Positions 15,809-24,774 of a stretch of DNA of 64,000 nucleotides are shown piece after piece. The notes under the pieces were generated by a model that had not been told where the DNA came from, made no database searches, and was given only the letters and a program-made list of their open reading frames with translations. Origin of the DNA: Blastopirellula sp. J2-11. Lineage in GTDB: Bacteria; Planctomycetota; Planctomycetia; Pirellulales; Pirellulaceae. A program made the translations under genes and the position numbers. Location: NCBI RefSeq assembly GCF_024584705.1, contig NZ_CP097384.1, positions 4,278,001-4,342,000 of the forward strand, written 5' to 3'. Every line of letters begins with the position of its first letter. The stretch's first letter is position 1.

Positions 15809-16660
15809 ATGGAAAATCTCCGCATCGGCGTTCCCAGCAAAGGGCGCCTGGCCGAACTGGCCACTGAACTGTTAAAAGACGCCGGCCTCAGCTTCCGTCG
15901 CCAAGACCGCAGCCTGTTCGCGCTGGTCAAAGACGCGCCGGTTGAGATCACCTTTCTACGAACCGACGACATCCCGGTGTTGTGCGCTGAAGGCGCGATC
16001 GACATGGGAATCACCGGCAGCGACTTGGTCGCCGAAGCCGGAGTCGATGTCGTCGAACGCTTAGCGCTCGGCGTCGGCGGTTGCCGACTAGCGGTTTGCG
16101 TTCCGGATGACAGCAAGATTCAAACGGCCGCCGACTTGAACGGCGCCCGGATCGCAACCAGCTTTCCGCACGTGACTGAAACCTACTTGGCCCAACATGG
16201 CGCTAAAGCGCACATGGTCACCCTGTCAGGCAGCGTCGAAGTGATGATCTCGCTCGGCGTCGCCGACGCGATCGTCGATCTGGTCGAAACCGGCAGCACA
16301 TTGGCCGCCAACCGGTTGCGGATCTTTGACGAGATCGGCCGTTACGAAACGATCCTGATCCAAAACAAAGAGCCGCGCCAGCAGGAAATGGCCGACCGCG
16401 TGGTGCGCCGACTGGAAGGGGTCGTGATCGCACGCAGCTATTCGCTGCTTGAGTACAACATTCCCCGCACCAAACTGGCCGAAGCCGAGAAGATCACCCC
16501 GGGCTTCAATTCGCCGACGGTCAACGCGTTGGAAGATCCCGGCTGGTGCGCCGTTCGCGTGATGGTTCGTCGTAAAGAAGTAATTCCGGCGATGGAGCGA
16601 TTGGAAGTGATCGGCGCGTCGGCGATTTTGGAAACCCAGATCGCGAATTGCCGGCTGTAA
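15809..16660 (+). CDS. hisG: ATP phosphoribosyltransferase, long form
   Basis: 283 aa from ATG 15809 (a TTG 12 bp upstream is less likely). It catalyses the first, committed step of histidine synthesis from ATP and PRPP. Visible are LRIGVPSKGRL at the start, the GITGSDLVAE motif, the PRPP-binding DLVETGSTLAANRL segment (about residues 150-165) and a C-terminal ACT-like regulatory domain (WCAVRVMVRRKEVIPAMERL). That domain marks the long, histidine-inhibited form that does not need HisZ. It follows hisE closely. A hairpin shared with the convergent DsbD-like gene separates the two. Confidence 0.96.
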   Translation: MENLRIGVPSKGRLAELATELLKDAGLSFRRQDRSLFALVKDAPVEITFLRTDDIPVLCAEGAIDMGITGSDLVAEAGVDVVERLALGVGGCRLAVCVPDDSKIQTAADLNGARIATSFPHVTETYLAQHGAKAHMVTLSGSVEVMISLGVADAIVDLVETGSTLAANRLRIFDEIGRYETILIQNKEPRQQEMADRVVRRLEGVVIARSYSLLEYNIPRTKLAEAEKITPGFNSPTVNALEDPGWCAVRVMVRRKEVIPAMERLEVIGASAILETQIANCRL

Positions 16661-16679
16661 TTAATAGCGCATAAAAAAT

Positions 16680-16703
16680 GCGAGACGCGTGAGAGCGTCT
16701 CGC
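16680..16703 (-). terminator. Terminator of the DsbD-like gene
   Basis: GCGAGACGC (16680-16688) pairs perfectly with GCGTCTCGC (16695-16703). On the minus strand the stem is followed by ATTTTTTATG, so it is best placed to end the minus-strand DsbD-like gene; it may also stop hisG transcripts less efficiently. Confidence 0.8.
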
Positions 16704-16724
16704 TGAACGTTCTATATTTTGAAC

Positions 16725-19268
16725 TTAGTGCGGAACCATCGCCGTCTTGGCGGCGACTGAATCCGAGACCGCTTTCTCACCGACAGAAGGGCCGGCGTCT
16801 TTTAGGATGCCGATCACGCTTTGCTTGCTGACGACGTCGCTCAGCACATAGACTTCGCCGGGGCGATTGGCCGGGAAGACGGCGAACATCGGAATCGAGT
16901 TGTAACCCATTCCGTTCAGCAGCGCCTTGAGCGGCGGATCTTCGTTCGTATAGTCGATGATCTTCGGCACGATGCTGTTTTGCTTCACTACTTCAGCGAC
17001 CTCTTGCGTATCAATCACCCGCGCGAAGTTGTACTTGCAGTTCGGACACCAGGTCGCGGTAAAGTCGACCATCACGGTTTGCCCTGACTTTTGGAGGGAT
17101 AACAGGTCCTGCTCGATCGTCGCGTATTCCGACTCGGCGACATACTGCCAAGGGATCTGCGTCTCACCTTTGACGAGCAGCGCGAAGGAACCGTACGCAC
17201 CGACAATCGCCACCGCGATCGCAGCTCCCCAGTATTTCATCGACGTGCCAAACTCTGCTCCTGGCGGAGTCAGCTGCAAGATCCAACAGCCGATTCCCAA
17301 AAAGACCAACAGCGCCAATGTCGGCAACAAGTAATCTTTGTCGACGACCGTCAACAGATAGACGACAGTCCCCAACAGCACGAAGCCCATCAGGTTTTTG
17401 AATGTTTCCATCCAAGCGCCCGGCTTCGGCAAAAAACGAATGAGCGACGGGAACGCGGCGACTACCAAATAAGGAGACGCCATGCCCAAGCCGATGCAGG
17501 TGAAGACCAGGAAGGTCACATAGGGCTCGCTCGCCAACGTGAAACCAAATACCGGCCCCAGGAAGGGTCCGCTACAAGGAGTCGCCAAAAGCGTGGTGAA
17601 GATTCCTTTGAAGAACGCGCCGCTGTAGCCTTCGCGCGAGGTCAATTCGCCGGCGGTCGAGCCGCCGATAAAACCGGGGATCTGCAGTTCCCAGACTCCC
17701 AAAAAGCTAAGCGCCATGACAAACACCAGGCTGAGCAGCGGAATCGAGAACCAAGGATTGCCAAATTGCGAACCCCAACCTTGCGCCGCATTATCGCCGG
17801 CGGCCGATTCGGCAAAGACATGGGCGCCGATCGCCAAGACGGCGAGCGCCCAAAAGACCGAGAGCAAGCCGAGCGTATAGACGGCGTTCAAGCCGAGCAC
17901 GCGCGTGCGATGTTCGCCTCCTTGATGAGCGAAAGCCATGATCTTCAGACCGACAACCGGCAGCACGCACGGCATGAAGTTCAACAAGCCGCCGCCAACC
18001 AGCGCCAACAGCATCGCCATATAGAGACTAGTGATTTTTTCGGAGTTAACCACTTGCCATGTCGCGCCGCCGGCAGCCCCCACTTCAACTGGCGGCTGCG
18101 GCGCTTCGATCGCCGTTTCGACTTCTTCGCCTGCCGCTGCGTCAGCGGCTGCACTATAAGGCGCTTCGCTCAGAGCGAGCGGTACGGTATCGAGATCGGT
18201 CGCGTCGCCAACTTTTACCAGCGCTTCAAATTTGACTCCCGCTGGTCGATCACAAGTCGCGTCGGTGCAGGTCTGGTAACCCAAGAATCCCACAATCGGA
18301 TGCTCGCCGAAAGCGGCGTCTTGGGGAACCGAGATCTCGAACGACCAGGTCGTGTCGCCGTGGTGATACTTCAGCGGCGCTTCCCCTTCGATAAACGCTT
18401 TTTCGATGACCGGGTTATCGGTCGTCGGCGTCGTCATCTTCCACGGCGTCGCTTTCGCCAATCCCATGACGGTTGGTTTGTAAATCAGCGGGTCGACCGT
18501 GTCATACGCGTAAACGTGATAGCCGTCCGTCACATTGACAGTCAATTCGACCCGCACTTTTCCGCCGGGCTCGACAACTTTCGGCGTGATATTACCGCGA
18601 ATAATCGAGTGCCCGCCTACGGTGCTAAAATCACCGAGCTTGCCCATGATCTGATGCTTGATCGGCGAAGCCGCATCGCCGCTGGGCGCCAACATCTTGG
18701 TCGGTTTAAAGTCAGCGGGGACTTCGAGCTTCGCTTCGCCAGCATACTTCGCTTGCAATGTTTTCCGCTGCGGTACGCATGTTCCGGCGTCAGAGCAGGT
18801 TTGCCCCGAGTACTTGATCTCAAGCGTCAACGTCTTCGGATCCACCCCTTCCGGCCAAACGAACGGCGCCTTCCAAGTGACCGAGTGATAATGTTTCTCT
18901 TGCGGCACCGGCATGATGTCGTCCGGCGGAACCACTTTTGGCTTTTGATTGGTGACGAACTTACCAGCGACAATGTCGGCCGGCGTCGTCAACTTCGACG
19001 GCAGCGGCCCACCAGGCTTTTGCGTGATCGAATAGAGATACCAACCGTCATCGACTTTGGCGGTCACTTCGATCTGACCAATATGCTTCTCGGGATCGAC
19101 GACAAACTTGCCGGTCACCTTCAGATTGGGATCGTTTGCGGCCAGGCCGTTGTCGAGACCTTCCAATCCGGCGAACGGATCAAAGCCTTGCGCCCGCACG
19201 CTGGCCGTGAGCGCCAACAACAGGAGCGAAACGTAACTCGACAAACGCAATACAAGCTTCGAAGTCAT
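16725..19268 (-). CDS. DsbD-like thiol:disulfide interchange protein
   Basis: 847 aa. Signal peptide (about 1-26, ending SVRAQG). Two periplasmic DsbD-alpha-like domains follow (about 45-170 and 205-350), each with a Cys pair near its end (QTCSDAGTCVP and YQTCTDATCD). Then come the eight-helix CcdA/DsbD transmembrane region (about 415-690, with PCVLPVVGLK and TPCSGPFLGP cysteine motifs) and a C-terminal thioredoxin domain with DFTATWCPNCKYNF (CPNC near 740). Known role: carries electrons from cytosolic thioredoxin across the membrane to periplasmic thiol proteins. It is larger than E. coli DsbD because the alpha-like domain is duplicated. The TlpA-like protein at 10313 is a possible client. 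Confidence 0.93.
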   Translation of the reverse strand: MTSKLVLRLSSYVSLLLLALTASVRAQGFDPFAGLEGLDNGLAANDPNLKVTGKFVVDPEKHIGQIEVTAKVDDGWYLYSITQKPGGPLPSKLTTPADIVAGKFVTNQKPKVVPPDDIMPVPQEKHYHSVTWKAPFVWPEGVDPKTLTLEIKYSGQTCSDAGTCVPQRKTLQAKYAGEAKLEVPADFKPTKMLAPSGDAASPIKHQIMGKLGDFSTVGGHSIIRGNITPKVVEPGGKVRVELTVNVTDGYHVYAYDTVDPLIYKPTVMGLAKATPWKMTTPTTDNPVIEKAFIEGEAPLKYHHGDTTWSFEISVPQDAAFGEHPIVGFLGYQTCTDATCDRPAGVKFEALVKVGDATDLDTVPLALSEAPYSAAADAAAGEEVETAIEAPQPPVEVGAAGGATWQVVNSEKITSLYMAMLLALVGGGLLNFMPCVLPVVGLKIMAFAHQGGEHRTRVLGLNAVYTLGLLSVFWALAVLAIGAHVFAESAAGDNAAQGWGSQFGNPWFSIPLLSLVFVMALSFLGVWELQIPGFIGGSTAGELTSREGYSGAFFKGIFTTLLATPCSGPFLGPVFGFTLASEPYVTFLVFTCIGLGMASPYLVVAAFPSLIRFLPKPGAWMETFKNLMGFVLLGTVVYLLTVVDKDYLLPTLALLVFLGIGCWILQLTPPGAEFGTSMKYWGAAIAVAIVGAYGSFALLVKGETQIPWQYVAESEYATIEQDLLSLQKSGQTVMVDFTATWCPNCKYNFARVIDTQEVAEVVKQNSIVPKIIDYTNEDPPLKALLNGMGYNSIPMFAVFPANRPGEVYVLSDVVSKQSVIGILKDAGPSVGEKAVSDSVAAKTAMVPH

Positions 19269-19444
19269 GCGCGAATCAAACTCGAAGGGAGTGAATGGAA
19301 GGCTGGGAAGTTTTCAAGCAGCAGGCGAATGCATCGCGCTGGCGTAGCGCGTTCACCCTTATTCTATCCTTCATCGTTTCAATTGCTCCACCAGGAGTCA
19401 GTGAAACAAACGACACTTCATCTGCTAGCGGCGACGACGTCTCT

Positions 19445-20479
19445 CTATTTCAATAGAAACTGCAGTCGGCGTAAAGAGATATCCAGCCGAGAAAGAACCG
19501 CCGCCGGATCGGGAAATTGCCGCCGCTCGAGCGCAATCCACTCGATCCACTGCAACCCGGTCAACAGCACCGCCGAGCGATCAAATACGGTAATCGCCCG
19601 GCGTTCTGCGGCAGATAGCGGGCGCAGTCGCTCATAGCGTGCGAGAAAATCCTCCCAACGATTGCGGTCATCCTCAAACAACGATCCGCAAATACGGGCC
19701 AGATCACCAGCTCGCGATTCGATTCGAACGGCGCCAAAATCGATAACTCCGGTCACCAAAGCGCCTGTCAGAAAAATATGGTCTCTATGGATATCACGGA
19801 GACACGCGTGCAGCGGCAGCGGAGTCGACACGGCCGCTTGTAGTTCGCCCCCAATCGTGGTCGATGCGTACGCGAACGATTGAAGCGTCTGCTGCGCGAT
19901 TACCGCAAACTCGGGCCAAGCAAGTCGCTCGATCGCGTCGTTCACCATGGTCTTATCGATCGTCCGCCAGCGCTGGAGCATCGCCAGACGTTGCTGCAGT
20001 CCTGGGGAGGGTTCTAACGAAGATGCGTGCTGAGCGGCCGCTTGATGGATTGCGGCGATCGCCGCAGCGACGGCGTCTTGTTGCTGGGGCGAGATCGTAT
20101 CCTTTTGCAGCACCGCACCGGGCATCCACTCGGCCAATTCCCAGAACTCCGATGCATTTTCAGTGAACGATTCCCCCTCTACCGTCGTATAGAGTTTAGG
20201 AATGAACTTTAGATTCGACTCGCGCCACCTATGTTGTAGAGAGTGGACAAATCGTAAGCGGGAAGAGGTTGTTTCCGCAGGCCACCGACGGAGCGCATAA
20301 AACCGGCGATCGGACTCGATTCGCCAGATTGCGCCCCCACTGAGGCCGCCAGCTGAACCAAGCGATGTGATCTGACACGGCTGTCGCAGAAGTTCGGGAA
20401 ACCGCGGAAGCAGTTCGGACGCCTCGGCGATCTCGCCGGTTTTTGACAAATTCTGCGATTGGTCGGGGTTGTCAAACAT
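19445..20479 (-). CDS. APH-like phosphotransferase family protein
   Basis: 344 aa. The C-terminal half carries a kinase-like catalytic loop, LHACLRDIHRDHIFL, followed by VTGVIDFGAVRIES with the metal-binding Asp. This matches the aminoglycoside/choline phosphotransferase superfamily (PF01636), except that the usual HxDxxxxN has Arg for the first His and His for the Asn. The N-lobe shows a Gly-rich SAGGLSGGAIWRI turn and the FYALRRW strand, with Arg where Lys is normal. I infer a small-molecule kinase or a degenerate relative; the substrate is unknown. It stands alone on the minus strand, divergent from the metalloprotease gene. Confidence 0.78.
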   Translation of the reverse strand: MFDNPDQSQNLSKTGEIAEASELLPRFPELLRQPCQITSLGSAGGLSGGAIWRIESDRRFYALRRWPAETTSSRLRFVHSLQHRWRESNLKFIPKLYTTVEGESFTENASEFWELAEWMPGAVLQKDTISPQQQDAVAAAIAAIHQAAAQHASSLEPSPGLQQRLAMLQRWRTIDKTMVNDAIERLAWPEFAVIAQQTLQSFAYASTTIGGELQAAVSTPLPLHACLRDIHRDHIFLTGALVTGVIDFGAVRIESRAGDLARICGSLFEDDRNRWEDFLARYERLRPLSAAERRAITVFDRSAVLLTGLQWIEWIALERRQFPDPAAVLSRLDISLRRLQFLLK

Positions 20480-20703
20480 GGCGCTACCGAAAAAATTCCT
20501 CTAGACGTTCTAATTCCCCTGCGCGGAATTATGCACAATTTTTGCAAAGAGACTGCCGGAAAACTTTTCCCAAATCCGCCCATGTGAGAAAATGGGGTAT
20601 ATTTTAGGACCCTAGCAATCCTCATGCGGCGGACACGCCTCCTCGCTTCGCCTCTTGTCGCTTCGTCTGCCCCCAAACATTTAGCTCCCCGCATTAAGAG
20701 AAG

Positions 20704-23472
20704 ATGATAATGAAACTGTCGACCCTATTGCGGTCAACTCTCGCGGTCTTGGTTGCCGCAGGGCTGACGTCCGTTATTTGTCCGCCGTCGGCGTTCGCCG
20801 AGGATGCGGTCGCCGCCAAAGACGCGTCAGCTGACGCCGCCAAAGCCAATGAGAACGCCGACAAAGTCATGGCGACCACCGGCGGCTCTTCTAGCGACAG
20901 CAAAGAGGGGGGAAGTTCGGCCAGTCAGCCCGATCATGCCCGCATTTTGAAAGATTTCAAAAAGGTTGACGGCTTGATCCCCATGTATCACAAGGGGAAT
21001 CGCCTGTACCTGGAACTTTCGTCGCAACACTATAGCGGCGAGTACATCGTGCTAATCTCGATCAGTCGCGGTATCGGCCAATACCCGATCTACGGCGGAT
21101 TCAGCTGGGGCTTTGGCGACGATTGGGTTTGGAAGTTCCGGAAGATCGACGACAACGTCCATATCGTGCGAAAGAACGTCCGCTTCAAGGCCGACAGCGA
21201 CAAGCCGGAAGCCCGCGCCGTGCAACACGCCTACGGCGATAGCGTCTTGTTCAGCTTGGCTGCAGACAAAAAAGGCCCCAACGGCGGCGACCTGATCGAC
21301 GTCACGCCGGTCTTTATGAGCGACCTGCCGCAGATCTCGGACGTGTTGCCGGGCGCTTCGTTCTCTCCCAGCAAATCGGTCTTCAGCGAAGTCAAAGGCT
21401 TCGCCAAGAACATCGAATTGGAAGTCGCGGCGACCTACGCGACCAGCGGACGCATGAACATTGATTCGGTCCCGGACAGCCGCGGCGTGGGGATCGACAT
21501 TCACTATTCGATCAGCAAAATTCCTTCCAACGGCTACAAGCCCCGTTTGGCCGATGATCGCGTTGGTTACTTTTTGACCGTGGTGAAAAACTTCTCGCAG
21601 TCGAAAGACGACCAGTTTGTTCGCTACATCAATCGCTGGGATCTGAAAAAAGCGGAACCGAGCGCCAAGATGTCAGAACCGGCCGAGCCGATCCTCTTCC
21701 ACCTGGAAAACACGGTTCCCTACAAGTACCGCAAGCCGATCCGTGACGGCATTCTCGAATGGAACAAAGCCTTCGAAAAAGCTGGTTACATCGACGCAGT
21801 CCGCGTTCGCCAACAAGAAGACGACGACTCGTGGGATCCGGAAGACGTGAACTACAACACGTTCCGCTGGATTACCTCAGACGCCGGCTTCGCGATGGGT
21901 CCGTCGCGCACCAACCCGTACAACGGGCAGATCCTGGATGCGGACATCATCTTCGACGCTTCGTTCCTCAACTCTTGGCAACAAACGTTTGAAGACATCA
22001 ACCCGCAAGGCATCGCCGCGCTAACCGGCGGTTGGCCCGAACGTCAGGCCGAAATTGACAAACTGACCGGCGGCATCCCGGGACGCACTCCCAGCGCCGC
22101 GCCCAGTTCGGCCTGCATGCTTGGCAAGGGGATGACCAGCCAAATGGCCTTCGCCAATCTGATCGCCGCCGAAGGCGCCGCCGCCGCAGAAGATCGTGAA
22201 GAAGTTCGCGAAAAGCTGTTCATGCAAGGCTTGAAAGAAGTCACGATGCACGAAGTGGGACACACCCTCGGCTTGCGTCACAACTTCAAAGCGAGCAAAT
22301 TCCGTTCGCTGGAAGAGATGAACGACCTCAAAGACTCGACCGACGGCATGGTGTCGAGCGTGATGGACTATGTTCCGGCCAACATCTCGCCGAAAGACGA
22401 GAAGCAAGGCGATTACTTCCCGCAGACAATCGGCAAGTATGATGTCTGGGCGATCCAGTACGGCTACACCCCGTACTCCGGCGGAACCGATGGCGAGAAA
22501 AAAGATCTCGACAAACTGGCGACTCGCAGCGGCGAGCCGGGTTTGACCTTCGCGACCGACGAAGATACGACCAGCAGCGCTCCTGATCCCGACTCGAACC
22601 GTTTCGACTTCGGTGAAGACGCGATTAAATTCGCCGAACGTCAGGCGAAAGTCGTTCAAGAAGCGATGGATGACCTGGTCAATCGCGTCGTGAAGGATGG
22701 CGACGACTACTCGAAAGCTCGTCGTGCGTTCAACGTGCTGCTTAGCACGCACGGTCAGGCGATGTTCTTCGTTTCTCGCTATGTCGGCGGTATCCACACC
22801 AGCCGCAGCCATAAGGGAGACAAAGACGCGCTGCCCCCGATGAAAGCGGTCGATATCGAAAAGCAACGCGCCGCTTTGGCCTTGCTCGAAGAGCAAGTCT
22901 TCAGCGACAAGCCGTACGAAGTCGATCCCTCGATCTACAACCAGTTGGCCCCGTCCCACTGGGATCACTGGGGATCGTCGATGACTTCGCGTCCTGACTT
23001 CCCGATCCACGGCTATATCGAGATGTGGCAGGACCGCGTCTTGTCGCAATTGCTCTCGTCCGGCACCCTGACCCGAATGCATGATTCGGAGTTGAAAGTC
23101 GCCGAGGACGAAGAAGCGATGACGACGGCCGAATTGATCGAGCGGCTGACGAAGGTTGTCTACAGCGAGATAGACGATATCAAGAAGGGGGACGAAAAGT
23201 TCACCAACAGCGATCCGGCGATTAGCAGTTTGCGTCGCGGCTTGCAGCGGAACTATCTCCGCCGCCTGTCGAACATCGCTTTGGGAGACACGTACGCCCC
23301 GGACGATTGCCAGACAATCGCCTACGCTCAACTGATCGACCTGTCGAAGAAGATCGACTCGGCCTTGAAGAAGAAGGTCAAACTCGATTCCTACTCACAG
23401 GCTCACCTGCTGGAAACCAAAGCCCGCATCAACAAGGTGCTCGATTCCCAGCTGATCTTCGCCTCTCCGTAA
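20704..23472 (+). CDS. Secreted zinc-dependent metalloprotease
   Basis: 922 aa. A signal peptide (about 1-34, ending AFAED) leads to an acidic low-complexity stretch, then a DUF5117-like N-terminal region. A metallopeptidase domain follows with HEVGHTLGLRHNF near residue 516, the extended HExxHxxGxxH zinc site of metzincin-type enzymes, and SSVMDYVPANI downstream as the Met-turn. A long C-terminal region fits DUF4953-type members. The role is degradation of extracytoplasmic protein by family; the substrate is unknown. ATG 20710 is an alternative start. A strong terminator follows at 23496. Confidence 0.9.
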   Translation: MIMKLSTLLRSTLAVLVAAGLTSVICPPSAFAEDAVAAKDASADAAKANENADKVMATTGGSSSDSKEGGSSASQPDHARILKDFKKVDGLIPMYHKGNRLYLELSSQHYSGEYIVLISISRGIGQYPIYGGFSWGFGDDWVWKFRKIDDNVHIVRKNVRFKADSDKPEARAVQHAYGDSVLFSLAADKKGPNGGDLIDVTPVFMSDLPQISDVLPGASFSPSKSVFSEVKGFAKNIELEVAATYATSGRMNIDSVPDSRGVGIDIHYSISKIPSNGYKPRLADDRVGYFLTVVKNFSQSKDDQFVRYINRWDLKKAEPSAKMSEPAEPILFHLENTVPYKYRKPIRDGILEWNKAFEKAGYIDAVRVRQQEDDDSWDPEDVNYNTFRWITSDAGFAMGPSRTNPYNGQILDADIIFDASFLNSWQQTFEDINPQGIAALTGGWPERQAEIDKLTGGIPGRTPSAAPSSACMLGKGMTSQMAFANLIAAEGAAAAEDREEVREKLFMQGLKEVTMHEVGHTLGLRHNFKASKFRSLEEMNDLKDSTDGMVSSVMDYVPANISPKDEKQGDYFPQTIGKYDVWAIQYGYTPYSGGTDGEKKDLDKLATRSGEPGLTFATDEDTTSSAPDPDSNRFDFGEDAIKFAERQAKVVQEAMDDLVNRVVKDGDDYSKARRAFNVLLSTHGQAMFFVSRYVGGIHTSRSHKGDKDALPPMKAVDIEKQRAALALLEEQVFSDKPYEVDPSIYNQLAPSHWDHWGSSMTSRPDFPIHGYIEMWQDRVLSQLLSSGTLTRMHDSELKVAEDEEAMTTAELIERLTKVVYSEIDDIKKGDEKFTNSDPAISSLRRGLQRNYLRRLSNIALGDTYAPDDCQTIAYAQLIDLSKKIDSALKKKVKLDSYSQAHLLETKARINKVLDSQLIFASP

Positions 23473-23495
23473 GTCCGGGAGGAAAACGAAAACGC

Positions 23496-23528
23496 AAAAG
23501 CCCTCTCCCACCCAGAGAGGGCTTTTTT
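23496..23528 (+). terminator. Rho-independent terminator
   Basis: AAAAGCCCTCTC pairs with GAGAGGGCTTTT around CCACCCA and runs into further T. It lies 24 bp after the metalloprotease stop. Confidence 0.92.
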
Positions 23529-23642
23529 ATGCGCCGCTTTCCCGCTTTCCGCTTTAGCGCCAGTCGCCGATCCCTCCGCGATCCGTTATCCTAAACGGCA
23601 GTAGAAATTCACGCCGTGCGTGCCGCCGCAGGAGATATTTCG

Positions 23643-23990
23643 ATGAAGTTGATCATCGCTCTCATTCAGCCGACCAAACTCGATTCGCTGCGCGATGCGC
23701 TGAAAGAGATTTCGGTCGAACGTTTCACCGTTACCGACGCCGAAGGTTATGGGCGACAACGGGGACACTCGGCCACGTTTCGCGGCGTCGAATATCAAAC
23801 GACGCTGCTACGCAAGATCTCGATTGAGCTGATCGTGAATGACGACTTTGTCGAAAAAGCGCTCGCGACCATCGAAAGCGTCGCTCGCACCGGGCAAGAA
23901 GGCTGTATCGGCGACGGCAAGATCTTTGTTCTGCCGGTCGAGCAAACCATTCAAATCGGAGGGGCCGCCCGCGGACCCGCGGCCGTATAA
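23643..23990 (+). CDS. P-II family nitrogen regulatory protein, atypical
   Basis: 115 aa from ATG 23643, with AGGAGA just upstream. P-II trimers sense ATP/ADP and 2-oxoglutarate and control ammonium uptake and assimilation. The core aligns without gaps to residue 65: GRQRGHSATFRGVEYQ keeps Gln39, Arg47 and Tyr51, the usual uridylylation site, and Lys58 is kept. The B-loop is unusual, RTGQEGCIGDGKIF, three residues longer than the usual RTGKIGDGKIF. The C-terminal segment reads TIQIGGAARG where IRIRTGE is normal, so the two phosphate-binding Arg residues are missing. No amtB, glnA or glnD is nearby. A receiver-like gene starts 7 bp downstream. Confidence 0.92.
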   Translation: MKLIIALIQPTKLDSLRDALKEISVERFTVTDAEGYGRQRGHSATFRGVEYQTTLLRKISIELIVNDDFVEKALATIESVARTGQEGCIGDGKIFVLPVEQTIQIGGAARGPAAV

Positions 23991-23996
23991 AGCAGC

Positions 23997-24335
23997 ATGA
24001 AGATTGTCTATCTGACTCGTGACCTGATGTTTCCTAGCCAGGCACAACAAGCGGCCCGCTCCGGCGGCGTCACCCTCCAAGTGGTAGGATCGCCAGAGCA
24101 ATGCACGGAAGCGATCGACGACGAAACGCACCGCGTTGTAGTTGATCTTTCGTCAACCGGCGCTCCGTTGGCCAATCTGGTAGCCGCGTTAAAAGCGAAG
24201 AAACCAGAGCTGGAGCTTATCGCCTATGGCCCGCATGTCCAAAGCGATCGCCTGGCCGCCGCCAAATCGGCCGGCTTCCGCACGATGACCAATGGTCAGT
24301 TGCACAGCGGTATGAAAATGGTCTTTGGAGAATGA
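23997..24335 (+). CDS. CheY-like receiver-fold protein, degenerate
   Basis: 112 aa. It starts 7 bp after the P-II stop, so the two are almost certainly cotranscribed. The pattern (KIVYLTRDLMF, a central RVVVDLSSTGAPLANLVAAL, then LELIAYGPHVQSDRLAAAKSAG) fits the alternating beta-alpha fold of response-regulator receivers, with the Asp of VVVDLSS in the phosphoacceptor position. The N-terminal acidic pair is absent and the conserved Lys near the end is not evident, so phosphorylation is doubtful. It has no output domain. Function is unknown; pairing with P-II suggests a signalling role but this is inference. Confidence 0.72.
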   Translation: MKIVYLTRDLMFPSQAQQAARSGGVTLQVVGSPEQCTEAIDDETHRVVVDLSSTGAPLANLVAALKAKKPELELIAYGPHVQSDRLAAAKSAGFRTMTNGQLHSGMKMVFGE

Positions 24336-24363
24336 CCACAGAAAAGAGGAATAGAAATCGAAG

Positions 24364-24386
24364 GGTGCGATAGGTCGCACCTTTTT
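24364..24386 (+). terminator. Rho-independent terminator
   Basis: GGTGCGA (24364-24370), loop TAGG, TCGCACC (24375-24381) and five T. It closes the P-II/receiver-like unit. Confidence 0.87.
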
Positions 24387-24774
24387 GTTTGCGCGAACGA
24401 TCAGTCACAACGTTATCGCATTTCCCGACAATGAGATGGCTTTCGAGTCGGCCAGCTTCGTTTCAACAGTTGTGGTCCAGACGCGATTGGCAGGCGTTTT
24501 TTCAGAATTTTCGCCATTTCTTCATTGCCCGACATGCCATCCGCTCATTCTATCGGCTGTAAATTGCGTGCCGCATTCTCCGCCTCGAAAATATTCACCA
24601 TTTTTCGCAAGTACACTACCAACTTCCTTCATCTAACATTCACACCAGCAGTGCCGAAATATTCCATCGCATCCTAACAATTTAGGAAGAAGGTTTGCAC
24701 CCTTGCGATACGCCGTATATCCTAACGGCTCCTATCGCTAATATGCTTTTCGTGGAATAGCTAAGGAATATCGG
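24387..24774. other. 388-bp gap with nested hairpin before second DUF1559 gene
   Basis: No convincing gene; the open frames here have no family features. Near its right end is a nested inverted repeat: GCGATA (24705-24710) with TATCGC (24733-24738), enclosing GCCGT (24712-24716) with ACGGC (24725-24729). It ends 36 bp before the DUF1559 start and could be an operator or a leader structure. A smaller CCTAA/TTAGG repeat lies at 24673-24686. Confidence 0.4.

Noticed and set aside
17766-19637. 623-aa plus-strand frame opposite the DsbD-like gene
   Set aside because: It is a GC-skew shadow: very rich in Arg, His and Phe, without domains, and fully antisense to a well-supported gene.
22021-23331. 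436-aa minus-strand frame opposite the metalloprotease
   Set aside because: Antisense shadow with the same Arg/Val/Phe-rich composition and no recognisable domain.
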